This document shows positions 1 through 12,700 of a DNA stretch of 64,000 nucleotides, piece after piece. The notes below the pieces were generated by a model that was given only the letters and a program-made list of their open reading frames with translations, had not been told where the DNA came from and searched no databases. The DNA is from Limnomonas spitsbergensis (taxonomy: Eukaryota > Chlorophyta > Chlorophyceae > Chlamydomonadales): the NCBI GenBank assembly GCA_037349105.1, contig JAYJMM010000042.1, positions 1,715,501-1,779,500 of the forward strand. The letters run 5' to 3'. The position numbers and the translations under genes are program-made. Within the stretch, counting starts at the first letter, position 1. The number at the start of each line of letters is the position of its first letter.

Positions 1-707
1 GGTCAGTGCGTCCCAGATAGCCTTTATGAGGCCGCTGGGCCGCAACCACTGGGCTTATTCAAATCCTGGCCAGCCTTGTTGGGCTGGCTGCAACAGGCCT
101 CTATGGCCGCAGGCGCTGATTAGCTGAGCTGTAGCTGAATAAAACTACCGAAAATAAATAGTGAACAGCTTCCTAAGAGTGTCCTTCAGGCCCGAATGGG
201 CAGGATGCATTCTTGGTGAGGTCTTGGCAATCCTGGAGGATCATGGCACACCGTGATTACTGCTGATCTGCTGCAGGTCAAATTATGAGGCCTTACATCC
301 AAAGGTTATACTGGCTGTGTTGTATCCTTCATCTGGTTGGGGTCGACATGTGATGGTCATGCCGGCTGTCACCATGTCGCATGTATGCAAGATTTCTCCT
401 TTAAGACCCATTCACCATGGATCCTGCACCCTGCACTGCTGCATCGCAAAGCCGTATACATCGTGCTTGTCTGTGCTGTGCCATGCCCATTGCCCAGTAT
501 CATGCTCCACATCAATACCAGTACCAGTACCAGTACCAATACTAAAATTCAATGTTCAGTAAGAATGTTAACATGTATTCGACACTTGAATGTGTCCAAT
601 GATTACCGGGATCTGAAGGTACAGTGTCACTTTGTAAAAGAAGCGTTGTTTACTGGATTCCCAGGATCATGCTCGAAAGCATTTTGTCCCCTGTGTCCGC
701 CCTGCAG
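1..707. other. Upstream region, no exon assigned
   Basis: I see no convincing coding exon here. A reading frame is open from an ATG at 337 into the first recognised exon, but its translation before 708 is Cys/His/Ser-rich and looks non-coding, and a good acceptor (ccgccctgcag) ends at 707. The exon at 708 enters in mid-codon, so at least one earlier coding exon must exist, either here unrecognised or left of the window. A short run of the AGCTGAA/TGTAGC motif lies near 122-142. Confidence 0.5.
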
Positions 708-3700
708 GAACTCCGCTGTTGTGAACGCACTTCAGGCTGTCGGCAAAACGGTCCGTGTGACAGATCCTTATGGGGAGGAGGAGGAGGACGACGAAGAGGA
801 TGAGGGCCAGGGCGAGGGCGAAGATGAGGACTTCGAGGACAACCGCTCGGCGCGGCGCCGGGGCCGTCAGGCGGCCAAAGGTGGCCGGAGGCGCCGGAAG
901 GGCGTAAGCGCTGATGATGATGATGATGATGAGTTTGAACCTGGCGGCGGCGGCGGTGGGTGGACTGACAGCTTGGAGCCGAGCGGATCTGACTCCTCTG
1001 CGGCTTGGAGCCAGCAGTTACAAGCAGCAGGCTTCTCTGTCCGCACCGTGACGGGACCAGCAACGGGCGGGGCGGGAGGTGCCGGAGGGAGCGGTCAGAG
1101 CCTCGAGGTGTTTTTGGAGCGGAGGGTCAAAGGGCCGAGAAAGACACGTCGAAGAGCGGTGGCGGCTGAGGTGGTCGAGGAGGTCCGGGCGGAGCAGGGC
1201 GTCACGGGTGAGAGGGGCAGGAGTGGAGGGGAATAGGGCAGGAGTGAGAGGGGGAGGAGTGGAGGGGAATGAGGCAGGAGAGACAGGGGGAGTAGTGGAG
1301 GGGAAGAGGGCAGGAGTGAGAGGGGCAGGAGTGGAGGGGAATAGGGCAGGAGTGGAGGGGGATAGGGCAGGAGTGAGAGGGGGGGAGTGGAGGGGAATGA
1401 GGCAGGAGTGAGAGGGGGGGGGGGTGGAGGGAAATGAGGCAGGAGTGAGTGGGGCAGGAGTGGAGGGGAATAGGGCAGGAGTGAGGGGGGCAGGAGAGGA
1501 GAGGAATAGGGCAGGAGTGAGAGGGGCAGGAGTGGAGGGGAATAGGGCAGGAGTGAGAGGGGGGGGGGGATGGAGGGGAATAGGGCAGGAGTGACGGGGG
1601 GGAGGAGTGGAGGGGAATGAGGCAGGAGTGAGAGGGGCAGGAGTGGAGGGGAATAGGGCAGGAGTGAAGGGGGGAGGCGTGGAGGGGAATGAGGCATGAG
1701 TGAGAGGGGGAGGAGTGGAGGGAATAGGGCAGGAGTGAGAGGGGGAGGAGTGGAGGGGAATGAGGCAGGAGTGAGAGGGGCAGGAGTGAGGGGAATGAGA
1801 CAGGAGTGAGAGGGGTAGGAGTGGGGGAATGGGGCAGGGGTGAGAGGGGCAGGAGTGGAGGGAATAGGGCAGGAGTAAGAGGGGCAGGAGTGGAGGGGAA
1901 TAGGGCAGGAGTGAGGGGGGGAGGAGTGGAGGGGAATAGGGCAGGAGTGAGAGGGTGAGGAGTGGAGGGGAATGAGGCAGGAGTGACGGGGGGCAGGAGT
2001 GGAGGGGAATAGGGCAGGAGTAAGAGGGGCACGAGTGGAGAGGAATAGGGCAGGAGTAAGAGGGGCAGGAGTGGAGGGGAATAGGGCAGGAGTGAGAGGG
2101 GGAGGAGTGGAGGGGAATAGGGCAGGAGTGAGAGGGGGAGGAGTGGAGGGGAATAGGGCAGGAGTGAGAGGGGGAGGAGTGGAGGGGAATAGGGCAGGAG
2201 TGAGGGGGGGAGGAGTGGAGGGGAATGAGGCAGGAGTGAGAGGGGCAGGAGTGGAGGGGAATAGGGCAGGAGTGAGGGGGGGGAGGAGTGGAGGGGAATG
2301 AGGCAGGAGTGAGAGGGGCAGGAGTGGGGGAATAGGGCAGGAGTGAGAGGGGGAGGAGTGGAGGGGAATGAGGCAGGAGTGAGAGGGGCAGGAGTGGGGG
2401 AATGGGGCAGGAGTGACAGGGGCAGGAGTGGAGGGGAATAGGGCAGGAGTGAGAGGGGCAGGTGTGGGGGAATGGTGCTTGGGGTGTGTGGGGTGGTAAC
2501 CGGCACCCCAACCCTCGCCTCCCACCCGAGGGTTGGGGTGCAGGGTCCCCTCACCTAGCGGAGGATCACCGAAACCCGCACCCCCCCCACTGTGGGGGTA
2601 GCGGGTTTCGGTGAGAGGCGGTTTAGGGGCACTGCCTTAGAGTGGGGGACAGAGCAGGGGGGGGAGAAAAGCTTCATGACATTCAAGGTGAAAAGAGGGT
2701 ACGGTATTCAGGGCTCAGGGCCTGCCATGTTTCCCTGCATGTGGGGTGGACCTGTATTGATGGTTCGGGGGAGCTGGGGTAGCTGGAGGAGGGGACAGGT
2801 TGCCGGGGTTAACTGGTGCAGCCAGGGGCTCAGGGTCTGCTGAGTCCAGCTGCTCTTCGGCTCATGATGCCAGCCGCAGGAACAGTGGACATCCAGCTGC
2901 TGCGGGGATCCTACCTTGCTTTTTCCGCCTGCTCTGTCTGGTCATGCCTCAAATTGTTGAGTAGTGTTGAAATGCAGGCGCTGTAATAAGTTCTGGCCAG
3001 CTGGCTGTATGTGTGTGTCGTGTTTGCGGCACAGCCAATATTCGATATAGAACATTCACCAAGCCCCCCGAATTACCAGATTGTTCATTTAGTGAGCACC
3101 AGGTCATCTTTGGCTGCCTGCAGGAATAACTGCACCTGGCCCCTCGGGCTTCAGGCTGTGATGAAGCTGAACTGTAGCTGAACTGTAGCTGAACTGTAGC
3201 TGAACTGTAGCTGAACTGAAGCTGAATTGTAGCTGAACTGTAGCCGAACTAAAGCTGAACTGTAGCTTAAATGTAGCTGAACTGTAGGTGATGCACCCTC
3301 ACTTTAACAGTGCCGGTCGCCTCTCTGCTGCAGAGATCGTGTCACCCACCGAAGATTTGACCATGGTGGGGAAACTCCGGAAGGCACTTTCAAAAGTGGA
3401 GGTTCCTGAGCAGGTGAGGAGACAGCTAGCTCAAGGCTTGTGGACCCACATGGATGAGCATTAATTGCATGGCGTGATAATGTACTCCCATGCATTTGCT
3501 GTTTGCCTCTTTGTCCTCTAGACAGCCATGACCTAAGTATGAACCCAGGTAGGAACCCAGGTGTGCCACCAGGTAAGCCACCAGGTGTGGAACAGGGTGT
3601 GAAATCTAGAAGGTTGTCTTATTTCCTGTATCCTCTCCTAGCTTATGGTGTCCACTTAATCTCATCCTTCAAAGCCACCTCAACACATCTGCTTCTGCCC

Positions 3701-6700
3701 CTACCGCTGCCTGTGGTCGTCTTGCATAGCACGTATGCCTTCCCTGAACAAATTGCTCCTTACCTCAGATTCCGTCTCCTCAGAGCAGATTGCATCCTAC
3801 CTCGAATTGCACCCAGGCTCAGCCAGTCGAGCTGTCAAGACCTCGTCCCCTATTGACTTAAGCTCACACAAATCCTCATGCTCAACGCTTAAAAACAGGT
3901 AGATTTGCCCTATAACCAAAACCCTGACCCCCCCACCCTGTTCTACAGGCCCTGGAACTAGCGACCCTCATGTTCCCGTACTGGGCGGCAAATGGGTGTC
4001 ATCTGGTGCACCCCGCCTCCGCATCGCAGGTGAGAGCAGATGAGCAGGATAACGGCAGGGTGTGCAGCTGTGCCATGCAGCCCTGCCATGCCTTCGAGCC
4101 ATGCAGCCCTGCCATGCACTCTGGCCATGCAGTCCTGCCATGCACTCTGGCCATGCAGTCCTGCCATGCACTCTGGCCATGCAGTCCTGCCATGCACTCT
4201 GGCCATGCAGTCCTGCCATGCACTCTGGCCATGCAGTCCTGCCATGCACTCTGGCCATGCAGTCCTGCCATGCACTCTGGCCATGCAGTCCTACCATGCA
4301 CTCTGGCCATGCAGTCCTGCCATGCACTCTGGCCATGCAGTCCTGCCATGCACTCTGGCCATGCAGTCCTGCCATGCACTCTGGCCATGCAGTCCTGTCA
4401 TGCACTCTGGCCATGCAGTCCTGCTATGTAGCACTGCTTATGAAGTCCTGCCTCATTTGATTCCCCCAATGTTCTTACTGCTCTGATGTTGCCCACGCAA
4501 GCTGGACGCGAATGAATACTGAGCTCTTTGTGACCCTGTTCGTACAACGCTGCCATGCAACCCTGCCTATCAGAGCTGCTCATTAAGTCTTCCTGCTGCA
4601 CCGCCTGGCTGCAGGTGCTGAGCCCCAGCCCCGCCCTCGCAGCACATCTGCTGCGGACTGTTGCGGAATGCACTCGCAAGGAGAAGCTGTCAACAACAGG
4701 CCGTATGTCTCTCTGCAAGGACACGCGACTCATGGGGCTGGTGCGTGCATGGGGGGGGGGCGGGACTCATGGGGCGGGTGTGTAAAGGGGGGGGGGGGTT
4801 AGTGCGTAAATGGGTGGGGCAGGGACTCATGGGGCTCGTTTGTGCATGGATGTGGCACTGCGACTCATGGGGCTGGTGCGCAAATGGGGGGGCGGGTGCG
4901 GGATGTGGGGCAGGAACTCACCGGGTGGGTGCTTGAATGGGGGGAGGGGGTACCAAGGGGTGAAAGCAGAGGTATGCGGAAGGGTACAAGCAGGGGTATC
5001 GGTAATTTGGTATATGACGTGCCAGTATATGAGTGAGTCCAGTCTTTTTCCAGTGTTCAAGATAGCTATTTGTCAGGGCCATGCGCAGCGGACTTGACCA
5101 GCCTGCAACGGACATCGGTGCAGGGCTTGCTGCACCAGGCCCCTGGCCAAAGGCCTTGACGTTTTTTTGTGTCTAAATTGTAGCTGAAGCAGCCTGCAAT
5201 GAGCAGGGAAATGCTGCGCTGGACCAGGGAAATGCTGTGCTAGATCTGCTAGATCCGGGCTATTCGGTACAACACCTCCTTCAGCCACGCCGTCAATCTT
5301 ATGAAGCTTATTGAATACAGTATCTGATCCCTGAATTATGGAACCTTTGACATCATGTTAGGTTTGTATAATACGTTTGTATGAGTTGATATGCTTTCTA
5401 GGCGCCGTGATAACCCCACATCTCAAAACTCGACCCCACAGGTTGAGTGTCTACGCGTGGCACCTCCTCGTCTGGTTCCGGAGCAGACCCAGGACATGGA
5501 GTTGCAGATGTCACTCTCTGGGGCAGCCAAAGAGTGAGACTTGCTAGCAGCCGGGCAATGAAGGGGAATGAGGGGGGGTGACGGGGGGATGAGGGGGAGG
5601 GGGAGGGGGGGGATGAGGGGGGGGGGGGGGATGAGGGGGGGATGAGGGGGTGAGGGAGGGGGGAGGGATGAGGGGGAATGAGGGGGGGGGGATGGGGGGG
5701 AATGAGGTGGGGGAATGGGGGGGAATGAGGGGGGGATGGAGGGGGATGAGGGGGGGGGATGGAGGGGGATGAGGGGGGGAAGGTGATGGGTTTTGCGCCC
5801 CGGGCTGTTACAGCTGAGTCTGTCCTAGAAATCCCGAAGGGGACTGCCTCTGTCAGTGTGACCTCGAGTTTGACTTTGACCTAGGGTTTAGGGATTTGGC
5901 CCTGGCTGAACCCCCCAGTGTGTCATGCAGTTGCCGTGATGGTTCCTCTGTTTGTTTCTCATCTCTCAGGGTAGCAGGGTGTGTGGAAAGTGTGGTGTGG
6001 TGTGGTGTGGAAAGTGTGGTGTAGTGTGGTGTGGAAAGTGTGGTGTGGTGTGGTGTGGAAAGTGTTTGTGTTTCAATCACAAGGCTTTGACTAAGAGGCA
6101 ATCAGCATCAATGTAAGCATGCTGCATGAGGGAGAGGCCGAGGCCTTCCTCTTCATCGGAGTATTTTTATGACCTGATTGAACGAATTTCCACCCCCCAC
6201 CCCCGCCCCCCTCTTTCCCTCTTCCCGCTCTTTGTTTTTTTTCTATTCAGGTATTGGCTGGGTGATCAGTCCACCATAAACAGCATCGGGAGGGACCCTT
6301 CGCCCGCTGGCCGACCAGCGACTGCCAGACCCAATCCAGATCTGTCCCCTCCGGATCAAGAGGATGACGTGGCATCAGGTTACTCAGATCTTCTAGCCAA
6401 GTACGCTGCAAGATCTAGCAAGGCTGCAGCCAGCAGCGCTGCGGCCGGAGGCGCAGCTCCAGCAGGGAGGGGCCCTTCCATAGCGCTGCCCGAAAGCTGG
6501 CAAAAGTTGCAGCAAGTCAAGGCGGATGCGTTTGCTGTGGCCGTGTGGGCGCTGTCCGTGCTTGTCAGTGCTGGTTTGGGGTTGGGGGTTAAGGGTGTAG
6601 GGTTGTGCATACCAAACCTTTAAGGGGGGGACTGCTGTGTAGCAGCGATTGGGCGGATGGGCACACAATACTGCCTGACCTGCGGCAGATGGCCCAAAGC

Positions 6701-9700
6701 TGCAGAGCTTGCTGCACCCTCTCCTCCCCTGGCCAAGGGCCGTGGTGTTGCTGGATTTTAGCTGAAGCACCCAAAACGGAAGGGGCTGGGGCAAGTGAAC
6801 CTTCCAGAGGGTTGTAGAGACCAGTGTACAAAAATGGCAATTTGACTGGAGACAAGCAAGATGAGCTCGCTTGTACCTCAGCGAAGTCTGATGACATCAC
6901 CCAGAATTTATATTTGGCCGTCTGTCTACCTTCCCACCTCATTCTGAATGCCCTGTGCCAGCACCCAACATACCGCTGGCAAAGTGTGAATGGGTAGATA
7001 TCCCATCTCCCTGCCACGAGCATCAGTCTGTGCGTCCCTTCCCGCTCTCTCCCTTGGTACTGTGAGGCAATGAGGGTCTGCCATCTTCATACCAGAGATG
7101 GATGCTCTGATGCGCGTGGTCATACCCTGAACCCTAACCTCAAACCCTGAACCCTCTGTACTCAGGGTGGGCCTGCCATGTTCATGCAAGAGATGGAGGC
7201 TCTGATGCGTGTGGCGAGATTAGGGACGTGGACAATGGCAAGTGGGGATCTGGCTAATGTGGCCTGGGCGCTAGCGCATGCGCGGCATTGGACCTCAAGG
7301 CTGCATGATCTGGAGGACTGCATCATTCGGGTGCGAGGAAGGAAGATGAAGGGGAGGGAAGGGAGGGGAGGGGAAGGAAGGAAAGGTTGAAAGAGGGGAC
7401 GGAGGTATGATTTCAAGTTGGTTGTTTAAGTGGGTTGCATCTGACCCCCCTGTTGATCACCCTGTTGATCATTGTGCTGCAAGTGGGTTGCATCTGACCA
7501 ACCTGTTGATCACCCTGGTATACTTCAACCTTGTTACGATCTGGCACAAGCACAGATTTCCAGAGGCTTAGGGGGCTAGGGGGGTAAGGTAAGCCTAAAC
7601 CCTGGCATGCGTTTTATCCTGCCGACACTTCCGGTGTCATTGCTGCCTCCTTCTTGCTCCAGCCTGTGCCGCCGCCGCCGCCGCCGCCGCTTTAATTTGA
7701 CCTCCTCCCTCGCTTCTTCGCCCCTGCCTGCAATACGAGCCTCCTCCCTCGCTCCCTCGCTCGTGCCTGCTGCGCCCTTTCACTGCTCGGCCTTTCCCAC
7801 GTTGTAGGCAGGAGGCCTGCGCACAACTTTGACCCTTGACCTTGAGAACCGGTAGGCAGGAGGCCTGCGCACAACTTTGACCCTTGACCTTGAGAACCGG
7901 TAGGCAGGAGGCCTGCGCACAACTTTGACCCTTGACCTTGAGACCCGGTAGGCAGGAGGCCTGCGCACAACTTTGACCCTTGACCTTGAGAACCGGTAGG
8001 CAGGAGGCCTGCGCACAACTTTGACCCTTGACCTTGAGACCCGGTAGGCAGGAGGCCTGCGCACAACTTTGACCCTTGACCTTGAGAACCGGTAGGCAGG
8101 AGGCCTGCGCACAACTTTGACCCTTGACCTTGAGACCCGGTAGGCAGGAGGCCTGCGCACAACTTTGACCCTTGACCTTGAGAATCGGTAGGCAGGAGGC
8201 CTGCGCACAACTTTGACCCTTGACCTTGAGAACCGGTAGGCAGGAGGCCTGCGCACAACTTTGACCCTTGACCTTGAGAACCGGTAGGCAGGAGGCCTGC
8301 GCACAACTTTGACCCTTGACCTTGAGAACCGGTAGGCAGGAGGCCTGCGCACAACTTTGACCCTTGACCTTGAGAACCGGTAGGCAGGAGGCCTGCGCAC
8401 AACTTTGACCCTTGACCTTGAGACCCGGTAGGCAGGAGGCCTGCGCACAACTTTGACCCTTGACCTTGAGAACCGGTAGGCAGGAGGCCTGCGCACAACT
8501 TTGACCCTTGACCTTGAGACCCGGTAGGCAGGAGGCCTGCGCACAACTTTGACCCTTGACCTTGAGAACCGGTAGGCAGGAGGCCTGCGCACAACTTTGA
8601 CCCTTGACCTTGAGAACCGGTAGGCAGGAGGCCTGCGCACAACTTTGACCCTTGACCTTGAGAACCGGTAGGCAGGAGGCCTGCGCACAACTTTGACCCT
8701 TGACCTTGAGAACCGGTAGGCAGGAGGCCTGCGCACAACTTTGACCCTTGACCTTGAGAACCGGTAGGCAGGAGGCCTGCGCACAACTTTGACCCTTGAC
8801 CTTGAGAACCGGTAAGCAGGAGGCCTGCGCACAACTTTGACCCTTGACCTTGAGACCCGGTAGGCAGGAGGCCTGCGCACAACTTTGACCCTTGACCTTG
8901 AGAACCGGTAGGCAGGAGGCCTGCGCACAACTTTGACCCTTGACCTTGAGACCCGGTAGGCAGGAGGCCTGCGCACAACTTTGACCCTTGACCTTGAGAC
9001 CCGGTAGGCAGGAGGCCTGCGCACAACTTTGACCCTTGACCTTGAGACCCGGTAGGCAGGAGGCCTGCGCACAACTTTGACCCTTGACCTTGAGAACCGG
9101 TAGGCAGGAGGCCTGCGCACAACTTTGACCCTTGACCTTGAGAACCGGTAGGCAGGAGGCCTGCGCACAACTTTGACCCTTGACCTTGAGAACCGGTAGG
9201 CAGGAGGCCTGCGCACAACTTTGACCCTTGACCTTGAGAACCGGTAGGCAGGAGGCCTGCGCACAACTTTGACCCTTGACCTTGAGAACCGGTAGGCAGG
9301 AGGCCTGCGCACAACTTTGACCCTTGACCTTGAGAACCGGTAGGCAGGAGGCCTGCGCACAACTTTGACCCTTGACCTTGAGAACCGGTAAGCAGGAGGC
9401 CTGCGCACAACTTTGACCCTTGACCTTGAGAACCGGTAGGCAGGAGGCCTGCGCACAACTTTGACCCTTGACCTTGAGAACCGGTAGGCAGGAGGCCTGC
9501 GCACAACTTTGACCCTTGACCTTGAGAACCGGTAGGCAGGAGGCCTGCGCACAACTTTGACCCTTGACCTTGAGAACCGGTAAGCAGGAGGCCTGCGCAC
9601 AACTTTGACCCTTGACCTTGAGAACCGGGAGGAAAACTGTGCACTCTGTACCCTGAAACCTTAACTAAAAATCCCTTACCCTGATTACTGGTATAAACCC

Positions 9701-12700
9701 TGATTACTGGTATAAACCCTGATTACTGGTATAAACCCTGCATCATGTCCATGTGGCAGGCTGGAGGCTTAGGTAGCTTCACTCCCTCAGAGACTGCGCG
9801 CATGCTCTGGGCGTTTGCCACCCTAGGCCACACGCCTGAGCGCCTGCTGCTAGGGCTGTCCCCCAGCTGGGCGTGGCAGCTCCCCAGCGGGAGGAAGATG
9901 CCCAAACATGCAAAGAGCAAGGGTGAGGGGCAAAGATGTTTGAAGGGGCCAAGTGCAAGGGTGAGGGGACAAGATGTTGAAAGGGGTTTGGTGCATGGGT
10001 TAGGGGAACAAATAAATACGGGAGGAAGATGCCGAAATGGGCCAAGTGCCAGGGTGAGCGTACGCCTTAGCACGTCACCTTCCGCGCTGGCCTTCATCGA
10101 AATGGGTCAATAGAAAGTGTGAGGTGACTAGGGCAGAGGCGGGGCCTGATGGGTTCAGTGCATGGCGAAGGGGACAAAAACATATGCGGGGGGTCAGTCC
10201 AGGGATGAGAGGTGGGGCCATCCCGCGGACAACTTGTTCCTGGAAGGCTGTCACCATGTCCTGTGAGAAGACGTTAGGTTTGCATGCGCTGTCAAGGCTG
10301 TTTGCATATAAACAGACTAGGGCCATGAGTGGGACAGGCTGAGTAGGGGGCTTCGCTCTGGCCACTGGTTAAGGTCATGTGGAAGCCTCACATAGGCAGC
10401 TTTGCTGAGCTTGACAGGTAGATGAATGTAACTTGCAGCCACATGCCTTCAGCTACATGTCTCTCAGCTATATACCTTCAGCTACATACCTTCAGCCACA
10501 TGCCTTTCGGCTACATGCCTCTCAGCTACATGCCTTTCGGCTTCATGCCTCTCAGCTACATGCCTCTCAGCTACATGCCTCTCAACTACATGCCACGCTC
10601 ATCAAAGCTGTCCACTTGTCCAACATTACATGCTGTCCACTTGACCAGCATTACATGCTAGACACACCCGCCTCTATTCCTTGTTCATGGTGAGGAAGGA
10701 TAGACCGGTCCAATGCTGGCACATGAATATAATTGTCACCTCCCCTTTAGTCTTTATTTTTTTAGGGACTCAGGTGCATTTCAGCTACACTCCAGTCGCG
10801 CCGGAGGCCCCGTTCGTGGCCAGCCTGCTGCTTTGGTCACCACTTGCAGGGCGGTCCAGTTTGGGTCGTAATTGAGCTTTTGGGGGCCGCTGGGTGGCCT
10901 GCTGAAGTTGAATTCGTAGCCGGGAAAATAAACAATGGATCCAAATACAGCCGCCCCCCCTCTCCCGTCATCAGGCGTTGTCGCCGCTTTTATACCCTCT
11001 TTCATACCCGCTTTCATACCCTCTTAGCTTCCGAGGTAATTTGTCGACATTTCTCTCACCTCCTGCCCCCATTTCCCTCTCCTCGCCATTAGGCACTCTC
11101 ACCGCTTAGGCACCCTCTCAGTTGCCAAGCTCCATTGACAACATCACCCCACCCCTCCTGCCCCCATTCCCCCTCCCCCGCAATAGGCACTATCTCTACC
11201 CTCACACCTTCTCTGTTGCCTTCACACCTTCTCTGTTGCCTAGCTTGATTCACAACATCTCCCTCCCCCTCCTGGCCCCATTACCCTCCCCTCCCCATTA
11301 GGCACTACCCCCGCCTACACACCCTCATAGTGTCACACCTGTCAAGGGCATCTCATGACATGTTCCCTCCTGCCCCCACTCCCCTCTCTTCCCCATCACG
11401 CACGATCGCCCCATGCACAGTACACACCCTCTCAGCTGTCAAGCTCATATCCCAACATGCCCCACTCCTGCCCCCATTTCCCTCCCCTCCCCATCAGGCA
11501 CCATCACCGCCTACACTCCCTCTCAGCTGTCGAGCACCCTCTGGGCCATGGCGGTCATGTCTCAGGTGGACACCGCACCCTTCGTCCGCGCCTGGGAGGT
11601 CATCAAGAGCAAGGGACACGCGGTGTACGCGGCCGAAGGGGACATTGCGCTCACCCAGATCTGGCAGGCCGCACTGGCCATCAAGCTAGAGTCAAGCTGG
11701 GCAGCAGCGAGCTCCCAGCAGGAGTTGGAGCAGGGGCAGAAGGCGGCGGCTGGGAAGGGGAAGGCGGGGGGGAAGGGGGGCGAGAAGGCGCGACAAAAGC
11801 TGCAGCAGGTGCTGGGCATCGATGAGGAGCGAGATCCAGCAGTGGGGAAGCTGCTACAAGAGGTGGGTGGGGGGGTCGGAAGGGGGAGAGAGGGGTGAAG
11901 CTGCTACAAGAGGTGGGTGGGGGGTCGGGAGGGGTCGGGAGGGGTGAAGCTGCTACAAGAGGTGGGGGGGGGGGGGGGGGCAGGAGGGGTGAAGCTGCTA
12001 CAAGAGGTTGGGGGGGGGGGGGGGGGCGGGATGGGGAGGGAGGGGTGAAGCTGCTACAAGAGGTTGGGGGGGAGGGGGGGAGGGAGGGAGCGGGAGGGGG
12101 TGAAGCTGCTACAAGAGGTGGTGTGTGTGTGGGGGGGGGAGGGGGAGGGAGGGGGAGGGAGGGGGTGAAGCTGATGCAAGAGGTGGTAGGGGGAGGGGGG
12201 GGGCGGGATGGGGAGGGAGGGGGTGAAGCTGATGCAAGAGGTGGGTGATGGGCGCGGGATGGAGAGGGAGGGGGTGAAGCTGATGCAAGAGGTGGGTGAG
12301 GGGCGCGGGATGGGGAGGGAGGGGGTGAAGCTGACACAAGAGGTTGGTAGGGGGACTGGATGGGGAGGGAGGGGGTGAAGCTGCTGCATGAGGTTAGTAG
12401 GGATTGGAGGGACAGGGAGAGTGGGGGTTGCTCCCAGGGGGCAGGGGGAGGGAGGGGGGTCTCAAAAGGTAAGTGGAAACAAGTACAGGAGGGGAGGGTC
12501 TGATTGACATAGGCGCTGCTCTAATATAAGAGCTGGGTGCGTCAGAGGGTCTCCAAAGGCTGGCTACCAGTTGCAAAGGGAGACAGGGAACATGGCGAAA
12601 ACATAAATCATGATAGTGTGCCTAGCTGCTAAAGCAAGTTGTTGTGTGCAGGCTTTGAAATCCTGCCTGCAGTTACCCGGCGTTCGAACAACAGCAGCCA

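Noticed and set aside
337..707. Extension of the first RAP-gene exon upstream to an ATG at 337
   Set aside because: The peptide has non-coding character, and a good splice acceptor at 707 leaves the protein-like part intact with a phase needing an upstream exon.
1018..2554. Pro/Ser/Leu-rich minus-strand frames of 450-497 codons
   Set aside because: Complement of the purine-rich minisatellite. All three frames are open because the strand lacks A/G-rich stop codons, and the frames overlap each other.
3958..4486. Open frames on both strands across 4.0-4.5 kb
   Set aside because: Products of the 26-bp tandem repeat in an intron.
7128..7160. Interstitial telomere sequence (CCCTGAACCCTAACC)
   Set aside because: Only a few irregular copies, and part of a local duplication next to an exon; too short to call.
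7803..9630. CRISPR-like array
   Set aside because: Repeats are contiguous with no unique spacers, and the context is a eukaryotic intron.
7692..9644. Minus-strand open frames of 650 and 606 codons with 16-residue repeats
   Set aside because: The 48-bp repeat keeps any stop-free frame open. The array lies in an intron of the plus-strand RAP gene, and neither frame has flanking coding sequence.
10764..10875. Possible RAP-gene exon after TTTTTTTAG
   Set aside because: The reading frame is short and ends in a stop without a good donor in the required phase. No OPR-like motif is clear, so it is left as unresolved rather than annotated.
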